A stretch of 52,494 nt of DNA from Patescibacteria group bacterium (lineage in GTDB: Bacteria > Patescibacteriota > Minisyncoccia > UBA6257 > 02-FULL-45-10c). Within the stretch, counting starts at the first letter, position 1; each line of letters opens with the position of its first letter. The position numbers were made by a program, and so were the translations under genes. Shown here piece after piece: positions 28,058 to 37,780 of this stretch. Location of the stretch: positions 1 to 52,494 of the forward strand of contig JAHILT010000017.1 of the NCBI GenBank assembly GCA_018896875.1, in the 5' to 3' direction. The notes under the pieces were generated by a model. That model ran no database searches. It saw only the letters and a list, made by a program, of their open reading frames with translations, and had not been told where the DNA came from.

Positions 28058-29623
28058 TTATTCAGATTTTTCTGGCTTTGACTCTTCCGCTTTTTTTTCA
28101 ACTTTTTCTAATCTTTCTTTAAGCTCTTCTACTTCTTCGTTCGGACCTTGTTTCTCTTTTTCTATATTTTCGCTAACTCCTTTTATTTTACCCTTTGTTC
28201 TTTCGGCGTCTGTCTCAAGAGATTTTATTTTATTTTGATCAGGATTATTTGCTGTTTTTTCTTTAAAGATAGCTGAATTTATTGTTTCTAGGTTTTTATT
28301 AAGATCTCCTAGTCCCTTTGTCATTAAATCGATATTTTTTATTGTTCTTTCTTCCTTCTTTTTCTTTTTTTCTTCTTTTTTTATTCCAATGTCAACTCTT
28401 CTAGCTTTATAGCCTTTTACTCCTACTAGCATTTCATCCATACCCGCGCCTACTATGCTTTTAATACTAGATGTTCCTCCTGTTTCATATACTTTTTTAG
28501 CTCCTTCTCCAATTACCTTCGCTTCTTTTCTATATGTTTGATATTTTTGGTTTAATTTTTGCAACCAAGGACGTTTGCTTTCGGTTATTCCTTCTCCTGC
28601 TTTACCAGCGACATATTTGCCAGTCCTAAGTGCTCCGCTACCAAGTTTTAGAGGCAATGTTTTTCCGAGAAAATTTACTGCTCCCCTAGCTGATGCTAAT
28701 CCTCCTTTTGCTCCCGCAATAGACATAAATTCAGCCGCCATTAATCCTCCTAGAAGAAGCGCGACCATCATAATCATTGATCCTGCATCACTAGCTATAT
28801 TACTCATTGCTCCGGCACCACCATCAATCGCGGCGCTTTTAAGTCCTAATGGTTCGTATAAATCCGCGGATTTTAACGCTAAATAAATAAAAAATGCGGC
28901 AGCTGGACCGAAAAATGTTTGTTTTAAAAATGCACTTACCCACTTGCTCCATAATCCGCTACCAAATGTCCACATTAGTATCGCCCCCGGCATTAAAACA
29001 AGCAAAATGCCTATTGTGATGTATCGTCTAAGATACATTATAGCTAAGGTAAACATCGTAATAGCTGAAACAGCCGTCATTATATTTATAAATATTAAAT
29101 TATTTACAAATGCCACTGTTCCTCCCCCAAAGGTTTTTAGACTTTCTGAAAATTCTGCTACGGGCGGCTTAAGGAAACTTCCAGGAGAAAGACTTCCAGC
29201 TATGGCTTGAGAAATACCCCCGCTTCCTGTCGTAGTGTAAGCGCTATGAAGAAAAAAGTTCATAAAAATACCAGCAATATCAAGAGCCATTCCAGCTATT
29301 AAAATACTGAAGTTTATGAGAAGGGCGGCGATAATCAATTTTGGCAAAGTTTTTTTTGCTTGAAAACTTTCATTTCTTAGTATTGTGCCGAAAGCAATAA
29401 TTATTATTAACAAAACAAAACCAAGATTAGCTATATCTCTGGTAATTTCCCAGCCGATTTCAACGACTGGATTATCAATAATTTTAGAATTCAAAACTAA
29501 AACCCAATTTAGCATTAATCCAGCCAAAAAAAGCAATTTAGAAAAACAGTATCCTATCAAATAAAGGACTACACTGACTGTCCACGTTGCGACTTGAATA
29601 GCGCTATTAGCAATTATACCCAT
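28058..29623 (-). CDS. VirB6/TrbL-like polytopic membrane protein
   Basis: Multiple TM helices, long charged C-terminal tail; cluster context. Confidence 0.65.
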   Translation of the reverse strand: MGIIANSAIQVATWTVSVVLYLIGYCFSKLLFLAGLMLNWVLVLNSKIIDNPVVEIGWEITRDIANLGFVLLIIIIAFGTILRNESFQAKKTLPKLIIAALLINFSILIAGMALDIAGIFMNFFLHSAYTTTGSGGISQAIAGSLSPGSFLKPPVAEFSESLKTFGGGTVAFVNNLIFINIMTAVSAITMFTLAIMYLRRYITIGILLVLMPGAILMWTFGSGLWSKWVSAFLKQTFFGPAAAFFIYLALKSADLYEPLGLKSAAIDGGAGAMSNIASDAGSMIMMVALLLGGLMAAEFMSIAGAKGGLASARGAVNFLGKTLPLKLGSGALRTGKYVAGKAGEGITESKRPWLQKLNQKYQTYRKEAKVIGEGAKKVYETGGTSSIKSIVGAGMDEMLVGVKGYKARRVDIGIKKEEKKKKKEERTIKNIDLMTKGLGDLNKNLETINSAIFKEKTANNPDQNKIKSLETDAERTKGKIKGVSENIEKEKQGPNEEVEELKERLEKVEKKAEESKPEKSE

Positions 29624-29647
29624 TTAATGCAAATTTTTAATTTGTTT

Positions 29648-31255
29648 TTAGTCATTTGTTTCTTCGTCTGTTGGGCAAGAAAGTTCTCCAGAATTTAAAA
29701 GCTCAAATACATCTTTATAGCCACCAAGCGTGGAATCAAGCAATAAAAGTTCGTCAGAATAGTTTTGAACATCCGTTAATCCTACTTGCGCTTCGTTAAG
29801 CGCTTCGTTGGCGGATTCTAAATCTAATACGCCACTAGATTCCAAATGACTATAATTCATAAACATTGTTTCTTGGTTGTCTTCATCTAAATTATCAAAA
29901 CTTGCTTTTACACTCTCTAAATCTAAGATATTATCATCCAAGCTTATTACAGTAGGCGCTAAGTCGTTATTAATGACATCGCTGATTGTTTCTAATTTAT
30001 CTCCGAGATTCCCTGGATTCAGAGCCGTTGATTGTTCAGGGGTGAGTCCACTATCGGCGCTACATCCTTCAAGAGTCGCTAGCTCATTATATAATACACT
30101 CAAAATACCAATAGATTGATTAATGATATTAACTGTGTTGGTTTTTACAGTTAATACTGAATTAATAGTATCCAAATACATAGCCTTAGTATTATCTAGA
30201 GTGATTTGATTAATTAGGCTAAATCTATCTTTCTGCCATTTAGTCCACCCAAGTGCGTTGTCAGGAATATCTTCTTCTGATGTTCCTAACCATCCCACAA
30301 GTCCGTCATTTGCTAATACGCCTAATCTAAATAACGCGGCGTCGGCAAGCGCACCGAGATAAAGAGCCATGTCGTTAGAGGTCAAAACAGCATCAGTTTT
30401 ACGTTCCACCGCTTTTGTTGTTGCTCCGGCCAAAACTTGTCCTGGGGTAAGCACCTCGCAAACAGGTTTTCCTGTTTCTGGGTCTGGTTTGCAAACAGTT
30501 TGAGATTTAAATCCTAAATTAACAGTAGCTTCTAAATTTTTTTGTTCTAAAATTGATTTAGTTCCTCTTTCTAATTCGTCTCGCATCGCCAAAGAAGATC
30601 CGAAAAAATTATTTTGCGGTTCCCATAAAGCGTTATAAGTAACCCATTTTCCTATATTTTTTTTATCAAAATTTTCAATAGCGTCTTCTACATTATCAAC
30701 AACTTCGCTCAAGGTACATTCAATTTCTTTGGAAAATTTTTGTGGCTCCGAACCAAAGCCAATGGCCATATTCACTTGAAACGGAGTACAAAACGCAGGC
30801 ATAGATTCTTGAATAACTGTTCCCGCCCAATCATCAGCCGCTTTTTCTAGAAAACCGCCAAAATCGGTGATAAACGGAGGACTGCCACCCTTTCCTCCAG
30901 TTTTAATCCATTCAATGGTTTGATCCATTATTCTATCTAATATCATTTTTTTAAGTTTTTGCCCAGCTGTTTCTATAAGAGCTTTTTTTATGGCTATCCA
31001 AAGATCTTTGTACCATTTAGCTTGATCTTGAATCTTTTTGCCTTTATCATCAACGAGTAATCCTGATGGTGTTACTGCTAGTGCTCCTGTGCCAGTTAAC
31101 ATACTAGGATCTAAATAATCAACAATAGATCCTCCTTCTATGTCTAAAATTCCAGCCATAACCCTTTCTGTTTTCAAAGAAAAAACAGACGGATTAAATA
31201 TTAATCCACATAAGATACTTCCTATTATAATTTTTTTGTAAAAGTTTATGTTCAT
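29648..31255 (-). CDS. Exported protein of secretion cluster, unknown function
   Basis: N-terminal signal; 535 aa; paired with VirB6-like gene. Confidence 0.5.
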   Translation of the reverse strand: MNINFYKKIIIGSILCGLIFNPSVFSLKTERVMAGILDIEGGSIVDYLDPSMLTGTGALAVTPSGLLVDDKGKKIQDQAKWYKDLWIAIKKALIETAGQKLKKMILDRIMDQTIEWIKTGGKGGSPPFITDFGGFLEKAADDWAGTVIQESMPAFCTPFQVNMAIGFGSEPQKFSKEIECTLSEVVDNVEDAIENFDKKNIGKWVTYNALWEPQNNFFGSSLAMRDELERGTKSILEQKNLEATVNLGFKSQTVCKPDPETGKPVCEVLTPGQVLAGATTKAVERKTDAVLTSNDMALYLGALADAALFRLGVLANDGLVGWLGTSEEDIPDNALGWTKWQKDRFSLINQITLDNTKAMYLDTINSVLTVKTNTVNIINQSIGILSVLYNELATLEGCSADSGLTPEQSTALNPGNLGDKLETISDVINNDLAPTVISLDDNILDLESVKASFDNLDEDNQETMFMNYSHLESSGVLDLESANEALNEAQVGLTDVQNYSDELLLLDSTLGGYKDVFELLNSGELSCPTDEETND

Positions 31256-31347
31256 CTGTTTATTTTTATTTCATTATTTGGCATAAGATAATCATAACAA
31301 ATTACTAAATTAATTTTAAATAAGTTACGAGAATATAGATTTAAGAT

Positions 31348-31746
31348 TTAAGATTTAGGATTTAGGAATGATTTAGATTTAGAAATGAGTCCTTGTAATA
31401 ATTTGTGCGTACAATTAGCTTGTTCGGCTATTTGTTGTAAATCAGTTTGTTTTAAATATCCGATGTCTTTAGCGATTAATAATTGATTTTTTAATTCAAT
31501 TAAAGATCCTTGAGAAATATAATAAAATTGTATTTTTTCTTTATAACCCTGCCTTCCAAACCCCTCGGCGATATTACTAGTGATTGAAATAGCTGCTCGA
31601 CGCATTTGATTGGTTAATGAATATAATTCATCTTTTGGGAATTTTTTGGTTAATTTATATATCATTATTATTAATTTATGTCCTTCTTGCCATACCTTTA
31701 AGTCGGTAAACGATTTTATTTTAGTTTTTCTTTGTTCGAAATCCAT
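31348..31746 (-). CDS. Four-helix-bundle (23S rRNA intervening-sequence / S23-type) protein
   Basis: FTDLKVWQEGHKLIIMIYKLTKKFPKDELYSLTNQMRRAAISITSNIAEGFGR. Confidence 0.92.
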   Translation of the reverse strand: MDFEQRKTKIKSFTDLKVWQEGHKLIIMIYKLTKKFPKDELYSLTNQMRRAAISITSNIAEGFGRQGYKEKIQFYYISQGSLIELKNQLLIAKDIGYLKQTDLQQIAEQANCTHKLLQGLISKSKSFLNPKS

Positions 31747-31780
31747 ATTCTTAAATCTTAAATCATAAATCTTTTATCAT

Positions 31781-32539
31781 CTAATCTAGATGAGTTTCTA
31801 TAAAATCTTTTATTTCTATACTAAGTATAACAAATTCTTCATTTGTTTTTAACAGCTCGTTAGCAGCAAGTATAGCTGATACGGGATCTTCTCCAGCATT
31901 AGCGCCTTTTTCAAATATATTTTTTTTAATACTTAATAATTCAATTTCTTTTTTATGAATATTTAAGGCTAGTCTAGGTATTGTGATGTTGTATAAAGCA
32001 TCTATTGCATACTTGTACGCTTCTTTGATTTTTACAAAATCATAAATATCTAAGCTTTCCGGATTACTCATCATAGAAGCGGGCATTTTTTTACTAGCAG
32101 TGATTAAAATATTATTGAAAGAATTAAAATATTCTAGAAGAGCTTCTTTGTTATTATCTTCGGAAATTTTTAAAGAAGAATTGTCTATTTTGGGTCTAAG
32201 GCTTGCTGGATTAAAGTTTTTTTGGGCTTCTACAATTAAATCTTCAACCATTTTTTCCGGCGCTGGAGCGTTAATCATAGTTTCTCCGTCAATATTCTTG
32301 AGCCCTTCTAAATTTTTTTCAGCAATACCAGCGCTAATTTTTTCGGTCAAAGCATCGGTTAAATTTTTATTATTACTTGTTCCTATAAGTTCAATTTCTA
32401 CAGGATTATTCTCAATAACATTTTCAGTATTGCTTATTTTTGCTGGAGCTGGTGAATTAGAATTAGAGACAATTAAATAAGCTCCAGTCAGTCCGAGCCC
32501 TAAAATTAGAGTAGTTATTATGATTTTAAACACACTCAT
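31781..32539 (-). CDS. Membrane-anchored protein of unknown function
   Basis: N-terminal TM, helical remainder. Confidence 0.5.
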   Translation of the reverse strand: MSVFKIIITTLILGLGLTGAYLIVSNSNSPAPAKISNTENVIENNPVEIELIGTSNNKNLTDALTEKISAGIAEKNLEGLKNIDGETMINAPAPEKMVEDLIVEAQKNFNPASLRPKIDNSSLKISEDNNKEALLEYFNSFNNILITASKKMPASMMSNPESLDIYDFVKIKEAYKYAIDALYNITIPRLALNIHKKEIELLSIKKNIFEKGANAGEDPVSAILAANELLKTNEEFVILSIEIKDFIETHLD

Positions 32540-32638
32540 TACTTATTATTATACAATAAACAATCAAGGATTTAAAATTAAAAATTAGGATATTCTGCCA
32601 TTTTTTCCCTGAAGTCAAATCGTCATTCTTATTCCCTC

Positions 32639-33439
32639 CTAAAGGAGGGGGATAATTTTGGCCAATTCTAGAATATTATTTATAGTCAAATTCTGTGGTC
32701 TACAATTTTCTGGAATATTAAGAGATCTTAATATATTAATTAAATCTTCTTTTGAAAATTCTGTGCCATTTTTTAAATTATTAAGAAGCGTTTTTCTTGG
32801 TTGTTTAAAAATAATATGAATAAGTTTATAATAGTTTTTTGTTTCTAATTCATTAGTAGCTAATGTTTTAGTGACTAGTTTTATAATCGCAGAGTCTACT
32901 TTCGGCGCAGGACTAAAATCTTCGGATTTAAGTTTAAAAATTATTTCTGGATTAGCCCAAAATTGTGTAGCAGCGGACAAAAGATTTGTTTTGTTATGTT
33001 GGGCACAAATTCTTTCTGCAACTTCTTTTTGAATCATCAATACCGTTAAACTTGGCTTGTTTTTTAATTCGCTTAATATTCTTAACAATTTCCCAGTAAT
33101 ATAATAAGGAATATTGCCTACAATCTTGTAATTAGAATTAGGAATAATGAATTGTGAATTATGAATGAGATTGGGCAATATTCTCAATATATCTCCTTGA
33201 ATAATCTTAATATTTTTGTCTAACGTAAACTTTTGTTGAAGAAGTTGGGCGAGTCGAGCATCTTTTTCAATCGCAATTATTCTTAATTCGTGATTCTTAT
33301 TTCTTAATTCATTAGTTAGTTCTCCATGTCCTGAACCAATTTCAATAATAGTTTCGTTTGGCTTGATATCTAAAGTCGCAATAATTTTAGTAATTGCTGA
33401 TTTATTTTTAAGAAAATGTTGTCCAAGACGTTTGTTCAT
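32639..33439 (-). CDS. rsmA: 16S rRNA dimethyladenosine transferase
   Basis: KRLGQHFLKNKSAITKI, IIEIGSGHGELT, VGNIPYYITGKLL, FSPAPKVDSAIIKL. Confidence 0.95.
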   Translation of the reverse strand: MNKRLGQHFLKNKSAITKIIATLDIKPNETIIEIGSGHGELTNELRNKNHELRIIAIEKDARLAQLLQQKFTLDKNIKIIQGDILRILPNLIHNSQFIIPNSNYKIVGNIPYYITGKLLRILSELKNKPSLTVLMIQKEVAERICAQHNKTNLLSAATQFWANPEIIFKLKSEDFSPAPKVDSAIIKLVTKTLATNELETKNYYKLIHIIFKQPRKTLLNNLKNGTEFSKEDLINILRSLNIPENCRPQNLTINNILELAKIIPLL

Positions 33440-33473
33440 AAATATAGGTTGTAATTTTAATTTAAATTATTAA

Positions 33474-35267
33474 TTATTCTATATACATATATTCATCATC
33501 CCAATCTGATTGTATTTTGCCATAGCTTGTAATTTTTGAAAAATCAATTAACTCCTTTGGTATTTCCCCTAGAAATCTTGAAGGAATATTGTAAAAACTA
33601 ATAAATAATTTTTTTTTGGCGCGAGTCATTGCCACGTACATAAGCCTTCTTTCTTCTTCTATCTCTTCTGGATAAAAAATAGATTGTTCGTGCGGTAAAA
33701 GTTTTTCATTACAACCAACTATAAAAACATTATCAAACTCCAATCCCTTAGAAGCATGGATAGTCATTAATTTTACAGCTTTTGTTAAAAGTTTTGGTTT
33801 ACCGTCAGAAGCCGACATTAAGCTTACTTTTTCTAAAAATTCATAAGGATCTTTATGCTGAGAAGCAAAATTAATTAATTCTTTTATATTCTCCATTCTT
33901 TCGGATGGATTTTTAAAGCTTTTGGTTAGGTAATTTGTATAATCTATTTTTTTAAAAAAATAATTTATAATTTGAACCAAAGTTAATTCTTTGGCTAATT
34001 TTGGAAGTTCTTGAATTATTATTTTACTTTTAATTTTTCCAAAACTTTTATTAATTCTTTCAATACTGGCGTCATCTTTTGGATTAAAAGCGTAGCGTAA
34101 TCCAGCAATTAAGTCTTTAATTTCTTTTCGGGCATAAAATTTAAGTCCACCGTAAATTTCATAAGGTATTTTATTTTGAATAAGTGTCTGTTCTAGCGCT
34201 CGAGATTGCGCGTTGGTTCTGTATAAGACAGCAACTTCTCCAATTTTTTCTTTATTGCGAATAAGTTTTACTATATTTGCGCATATTCCCCGTGCCTCTT
34301 CTTCGGAATTTTGATAAGTAGTTATTTTTATAAGATCGCCTTCTTTATTATTGGTCCATAATTTTTTTGGCTTTTGTAGTTTATTGTATGCGATAAGATT
34401 AGAAGACGCCGAAACGATAACTGAAGTTGAGCGGTAGTTTTGTTCTAATTTTATTATTTTTGCCCTTGGCCAATCTTTTTCAAAATTTAAAAAATTTCTA
34501 AAGTCTGACCCCCTGAATTTATATATACTTTGCGCATCATCTCCAATAGCGAAAACATTTTGATATTTTCCAGCGAGCAGTTTTATTAATTGATATTGAG
34601 CAGTGTTAATATCTTGATATTCATCTATTAATATATATTCATATTGATCTTGATATTTATTTAAAACGCCCGATTTTTCTTTAAAAATTTTAACGACTTT
34701 AGTGATAAGATCATCAAAATCAAAAGAATTACTTTTTTGTAAATTATTTTCATATTCTTTATAAATTTCTAATGACTTGATTTCATAATTGTCTTTTGGG
34801 CTTAAATTGTCTACATCTATTAATTTACTTTTAATTGAAGATATTTTTTTCAAAATAACTAAAGGATTAAATTTTTCCTTAGAAAGATTTTTATTTTTAA
34901 GAATTTTTTTAATTAAACTCAAAGAATCTTTATCGTCAAAAATGGTGAAATTTTTTTCGCGCTTGAAATAGGTGATTTCAGTTTTTAATATTTTTGCTCC
35001 GAAAGAATGAAAAGTACCGACAAACAACTTATTTTCAAGGGTTTGTGATTCGTATGAATCAAAAACCCGCCTTCGCATTTCATTAGCTGCTTTGTTCGTA
35101 AAAGTTATGGCAATTATTTTTTCTGGAGACACGTCTGACTTTAATAATCGTATCAATCTATTTACTAATGTTTTGGTTTTGCCAGATCCGGCACCAGCCA
35201 CGATTAATAATGGACCATTTTTATGTTTTGTAGCTTCTTGTTGTTTTTCATTGAGTCCGTTTTCCAT
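33474..35267 (-). CDS. UvrD/PcrA-like superfamily 1 DNA helicase
   Basis: GLNEKQQEATKHKNGPLLIVAGAGSGKTKTLVNR, VLIDEYQDINTAQYQL, MTIHASKGLEFDNVFIVG; start moved to internal ATG because the track start lies in the 35302 repeat. Confidence 0.94.
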   Translation of the reverse strand: MENGLNEKQQEATKHKNGPLLIVAGAGSGKTKTLVNRLIRLLKSDVSPEKIIAITFTNKAANEMRRRVFDSYESQTLENKLFVGTFHSFGAKILKTEITYFKREKNFTIFDDKDSLSLIKKILKNKNLSKEKFNPLVILKKISSIKSKLIDVDNLSPKDNYEIKSLEIYKEYENNLQKSNSFDFDDLITKVVKIFKEKSGVLNKYQDQYEYILIDEYQDINTAQYQLIKLLAGKYQNVFAIGDDAQSIYKFRGSDFRNFLNFEKDWPRAKIIKLEQNYRSTSVIVSASSNLIAYNKLQKPKKLWTNNKEGDLIKITTYQNSEEEARGICANIVKLIRNKEKIGEVAVLYRTNAQSRALEQTLIQNKIPYEIYGGLKFYARKEIKDLIAGLRYAFNPKDDASIERINKSFGKIKSKIIIQELPKLAKELTLVQIINYFFKKIDYTNYLTKSFKNPSERMENIKELINFASQHKDPYEFLEKVSLMSASDGKPKLLTKAVKLMTIHASKGLEFDNVFIVGCNEKLLPHEQSIFYPEEIEEERRLMYVAMTRAKKKLFISFYNIPSRFLGEIPKELIDFSKITSYGKIQSDWDDEYMYIE

Positions 35268-35301
35268 GTATGATATTATAACCGTATTAAAACTAAATTG
35301 A

Positions 35302-35598
35302 ATCCCACACATAACTTACACTGATTATGTATTGCGTTTATTTATTACAATCGTTAAAAAACAAAAGTTTATATGTGGGTTGTACATCTGATTTAAAAAA
35401 AAGATTATTAATACATAATCAAGGAAAGTCATATCATACTAAAAAATATATGCCATGGAAATTAATATATTGTGAAGCTTATATCTCAAAAAAAGATGCT
35501 TATAGTCGCGAGCAATCGTTAAAGTTATGCGCTCAAGGATTACGTCGCCTTAAAGAAAGGCTTAATAATTCGTTGGTTGTGTAAGTTATGTGTGGGAT
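35302..35598. mobile_element. Candidate GIY-YIG unit framed by perfect 20 bp inverted repeats
   Basis: 35302-35321 atcccacacataacttacac; 35579-35598 gtgtaagttatgtgtgggat. Confidence 0.6.
35327..35584 (+). CDS. GIY-YIG nuclease family protein
   Basis: MYCVYLLQSLKNKSLYVGCTSDLKKRLLIHNQGKSYHTKKYMPWKLIYCEAY. Confidence 0.93.
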   Translation: MYCVYLLQSLKNKSLYVGCTSDLKKRLLIHNQGKSYHTKKYMPWKLIYCEAYISKKDAYSREQSLKLCAQGLRRLKERLNNSLVV

Positions 35599-36628
35599 GA
35601 AAAATTTTTTATATTGGTTGCAAGAGCATAGAATGACCGTAATCCCGGTTATTTTAGTCATTGTTATTTCAATTTTTAACATAAAGCTTCTTGCTTACTT
35701 AGAAAGACCATGGGGTGTTTTTAGCGCTAATGATTTTGCTTTTGCTGAGAGTCCTTATGAGAATAAAGAAAGTTTTAATGAATTAGATAGCGCTACAAAT
35801 AGTTTAGCATCAACATATAGTATTGATTATTTTAATACAGAAGAACAAATTAATTTTATTGTGATAGATAGCGGCTATCTTCTTAATAAAAATAATCCTT
35901 TAAGCGATATTTTGCCGTCACGAGATGGACTCCTTATATATAAAGTACAAAAAGGAGATAATCTAGCGAAAATTGCGACTAATTTTGGCATTTCTTTAAA
36001 TACTATTTTGTGGGCCAACAGAGATCTCAATTCTAATCTTCTTAAGATTGGGCAAGAAGTAGTAATATTGCCAGTATCAGGAGTTCTACATAATATACTG
36101 TTAGGAGATACGATAGAGTCTATATCCGAAAAATATTCAGTAAGTGTTAATAAAATTGTCGCGTATAATATTGGTTTGTCTCCGTCTAAATTAGAGTCAA
36201 GACAAACTATTATAGTTCCTTACGCCAAGCCATTACAAAGCTCGTCTATGGCTCAAAAATTACCTAATTATCCTGGCTATTTTGCTATCCCAACAACTGG
36301 ATGGAATTGGGGAATACTTCATAATTATAATGCGGTAGATATTGCCAATGCTTGTGGCACTTCTGTTTATGCCTCAGCTGAAGGCCTAGTGATTGAAGAG
36401 CTTCCTTCTGGTTGGAACGGAGGGTTTGGAAGATATATTTTAATTGAGCATCCAAATAATACTAAAACTAGATATGCGCATATGCAAAAAAATACAGTTT
36501 CTGTTGGTGATTATGTTTTACAAGGAGATTTGGTTGGTTATATAGGAAATACTGGACTCACTCATGGCCCTACTGGTTGTCATCTTCATTTTGAAATAAT
36601 TGGGGCTAAGAACCCCTTCGCTAAATAG
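35588..36628 (+). CDS. M23 family metallopeptidase with two LysM domains
   Basis: YKVQKGDNLAKIATNFGISLNTILWANRD, VLHNILLGDTIESISEKYSVSVNKIVAYN, HGPTGCHLHFEI; start may be the ATG at 35597. Confidence 0.93.
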   Translation: MCGMKNFLYWLQEHRMTVIPVILVIVISIFNIKLLAYLERPWGVFSANDFAFAESPYENKESFNELDSATNSLASTYSIDYFNTEEQINFIVIDSGYLLNKNNPLSDILPSRDGLLIYKVQKGDNLAKIATNFGISLNTILWANRDLNSNLLKIGQEVVILPVSGVLHNILLGDTIESISEKYSVSVNKIVAYNIGLSPSKLESRQTIIVPYAKPLQSSSMAQKLPNYPGYFAIPTTGWNWGILHNYNAVDIANACGTSVYASAEGLVIEELPSGWNGGFGRYILIEHPNNTKTRYAHMQKNTVSVGDYVLQGDLVGYIGNTGLTHGPTGCHLHFEIIGAKNPFAK

Positions 36629-36654
36629 TTTATTGACGTGATTTTTAAAATAAA

Positions 36655-36682
36655 CCCCCACACTTATATATAAGTGTGGGGG
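36655..36682. terminator. Convergent intergenic hairpin, likely bidirectional terminator
   Basis: cccccacactta-tata-taagtgtggggg between converging genes. Confidence 0.7.
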
Positions 36683-36700
36683 TGGGTTGGAAGGAAAACA

Positions 36701-37357
36701 TTAGGCGTTGTTATCTAATACCTCATTTACAACGTCTCCTAATGTGAATCCTTTTTCGGGCATCTTTTTCCCTAGGCGAGCAATAACTTTTTCAAAAAGA
36801 GCTTCAATAATTTCTGCTTGCTTTTTTTGAAGTCCGTTCCCTTTCTTTAGTTTTGCTATCAGATGTTGGACGCCGAGTATTCCTTCGTCGTCTGTAACAG
36901 GAAGTCCTAGTCCGTAAGGAGATATAATATGTATAGGTCCAGGAAGTTCTTCTCTGTTTTTGTATCCAAGAAGTTTCCATCCATAAACATATTCATCTGC
37001 GCTTTCTTTAAGGCTACGTCCTAGCCCTAAGAAGCCCCTTATCTCTTCACCAAGATAATAGAATATCTGTGGTCCTGCTTTGTATCTGATGTAAGCAAGT
37101 TGGACAGACTGAGCCCATTCACGCCGATATTTACTAGGAATTTCTTTGAGCGCGTCAACAAATTGTTTGCGCTTTTCTTCGGCTTGTTTACCTAGCTCTT
37201 TTTCTGTCGGCTGTTTTTTGGCTTTTGCCCATTTGAAAGCTCTGTGCGCTTTCATAGCATTAATAGCTAATATAATAAGTTTTTTGAACTTATCAAGGAT
37301 AGCTATTTTTTCAAGTATCACTCGTTCTGCTCGCATTTCTTCAATTTTCTTATTCAT
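36701..37357 (-). CDS. Hypothetical protein
   Basis: Internal ATG at 37357 preceded (minus strand) by ggagggtagacaa; MNKKIEEMRAERVILEKIAIL. Confidence 0.6.
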   Translation of the reverse strand: MNKKIEEMRAERVILEKIAILDKFKKLIILAINAMKAHRAFKWAKAKKQPTEKELGKQAEEKRKQFVDALKEIPSKYRREWAQSVQLAYIRYKAGPQIFYYLGEEIRGFLGLGRSLKESADEYVYGWKLLGYKNREELPGPIHIISPYGLGLPVTDDEGILGVQHLIAKLKKGNGLQKKQAEIIEALFEKVIARLGKKMPEKGFTLGDVVNEVLDNNA

Positions 37358-37519
37358 TTGTCTACCCTCCAATATTAAGTTTTTTTGAAGTTTTAACTTC
37401 AGTGTTCTGTTGAATAATATGTCATAAAATATTATAAAAGTCAATAAGAGGATAAAATTAGATTGACTGTGTTAGTTATTTTATATTAAACTAATGATAA
37501 TTAATTAATTTTTATTATT

Positions 37520-37780
37520 ATGATAGAAGAAAAAGATTTACTTAAATTAAAAACAGACTTAGAAAAACGTCAAAAAGAATTGGAAGAAAAAATTGAAAAA
37601 TTAAGCAAGCCTGTTGAGTTCGGAGATGATACTGAAGGAAGTTCTTCTGATGAGGAGTCTGATGAAACAGAAGAATTTGGCAATAATCTTGCTGTGGCTG
37701 AAATTCTTAAAAAGGAATTAGTGGATATTAAGAGCGCGTTGGAAAGAATTGAGAAAGGAGAATATGGCGAACATCTCTAA
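37520..37780 (+). CDS. DksA/TraR-like coiled-coil protein lacking the zinc finger
   Basis: LEKRQKELEEKIEKL ... LAVAEILKKELVDIKSALERIEKGEYGEHL stops where a CxxC motif normally follows. Confidence 0.65.
   Translation: MIEEKDLLKLKTDLEKRQKELEEKIEKLSKPVEFGDDTEGSSSDEESDETEEFGNNLAVAEILKKELVDIKSALERIEKGEYGEHL

Noticed and set aside
28575-29210. + strand ORFs antisense to the VirB6-like gene
   Set aside because: Mirror frames of a TM-rich gene; no start context or family resemblance.
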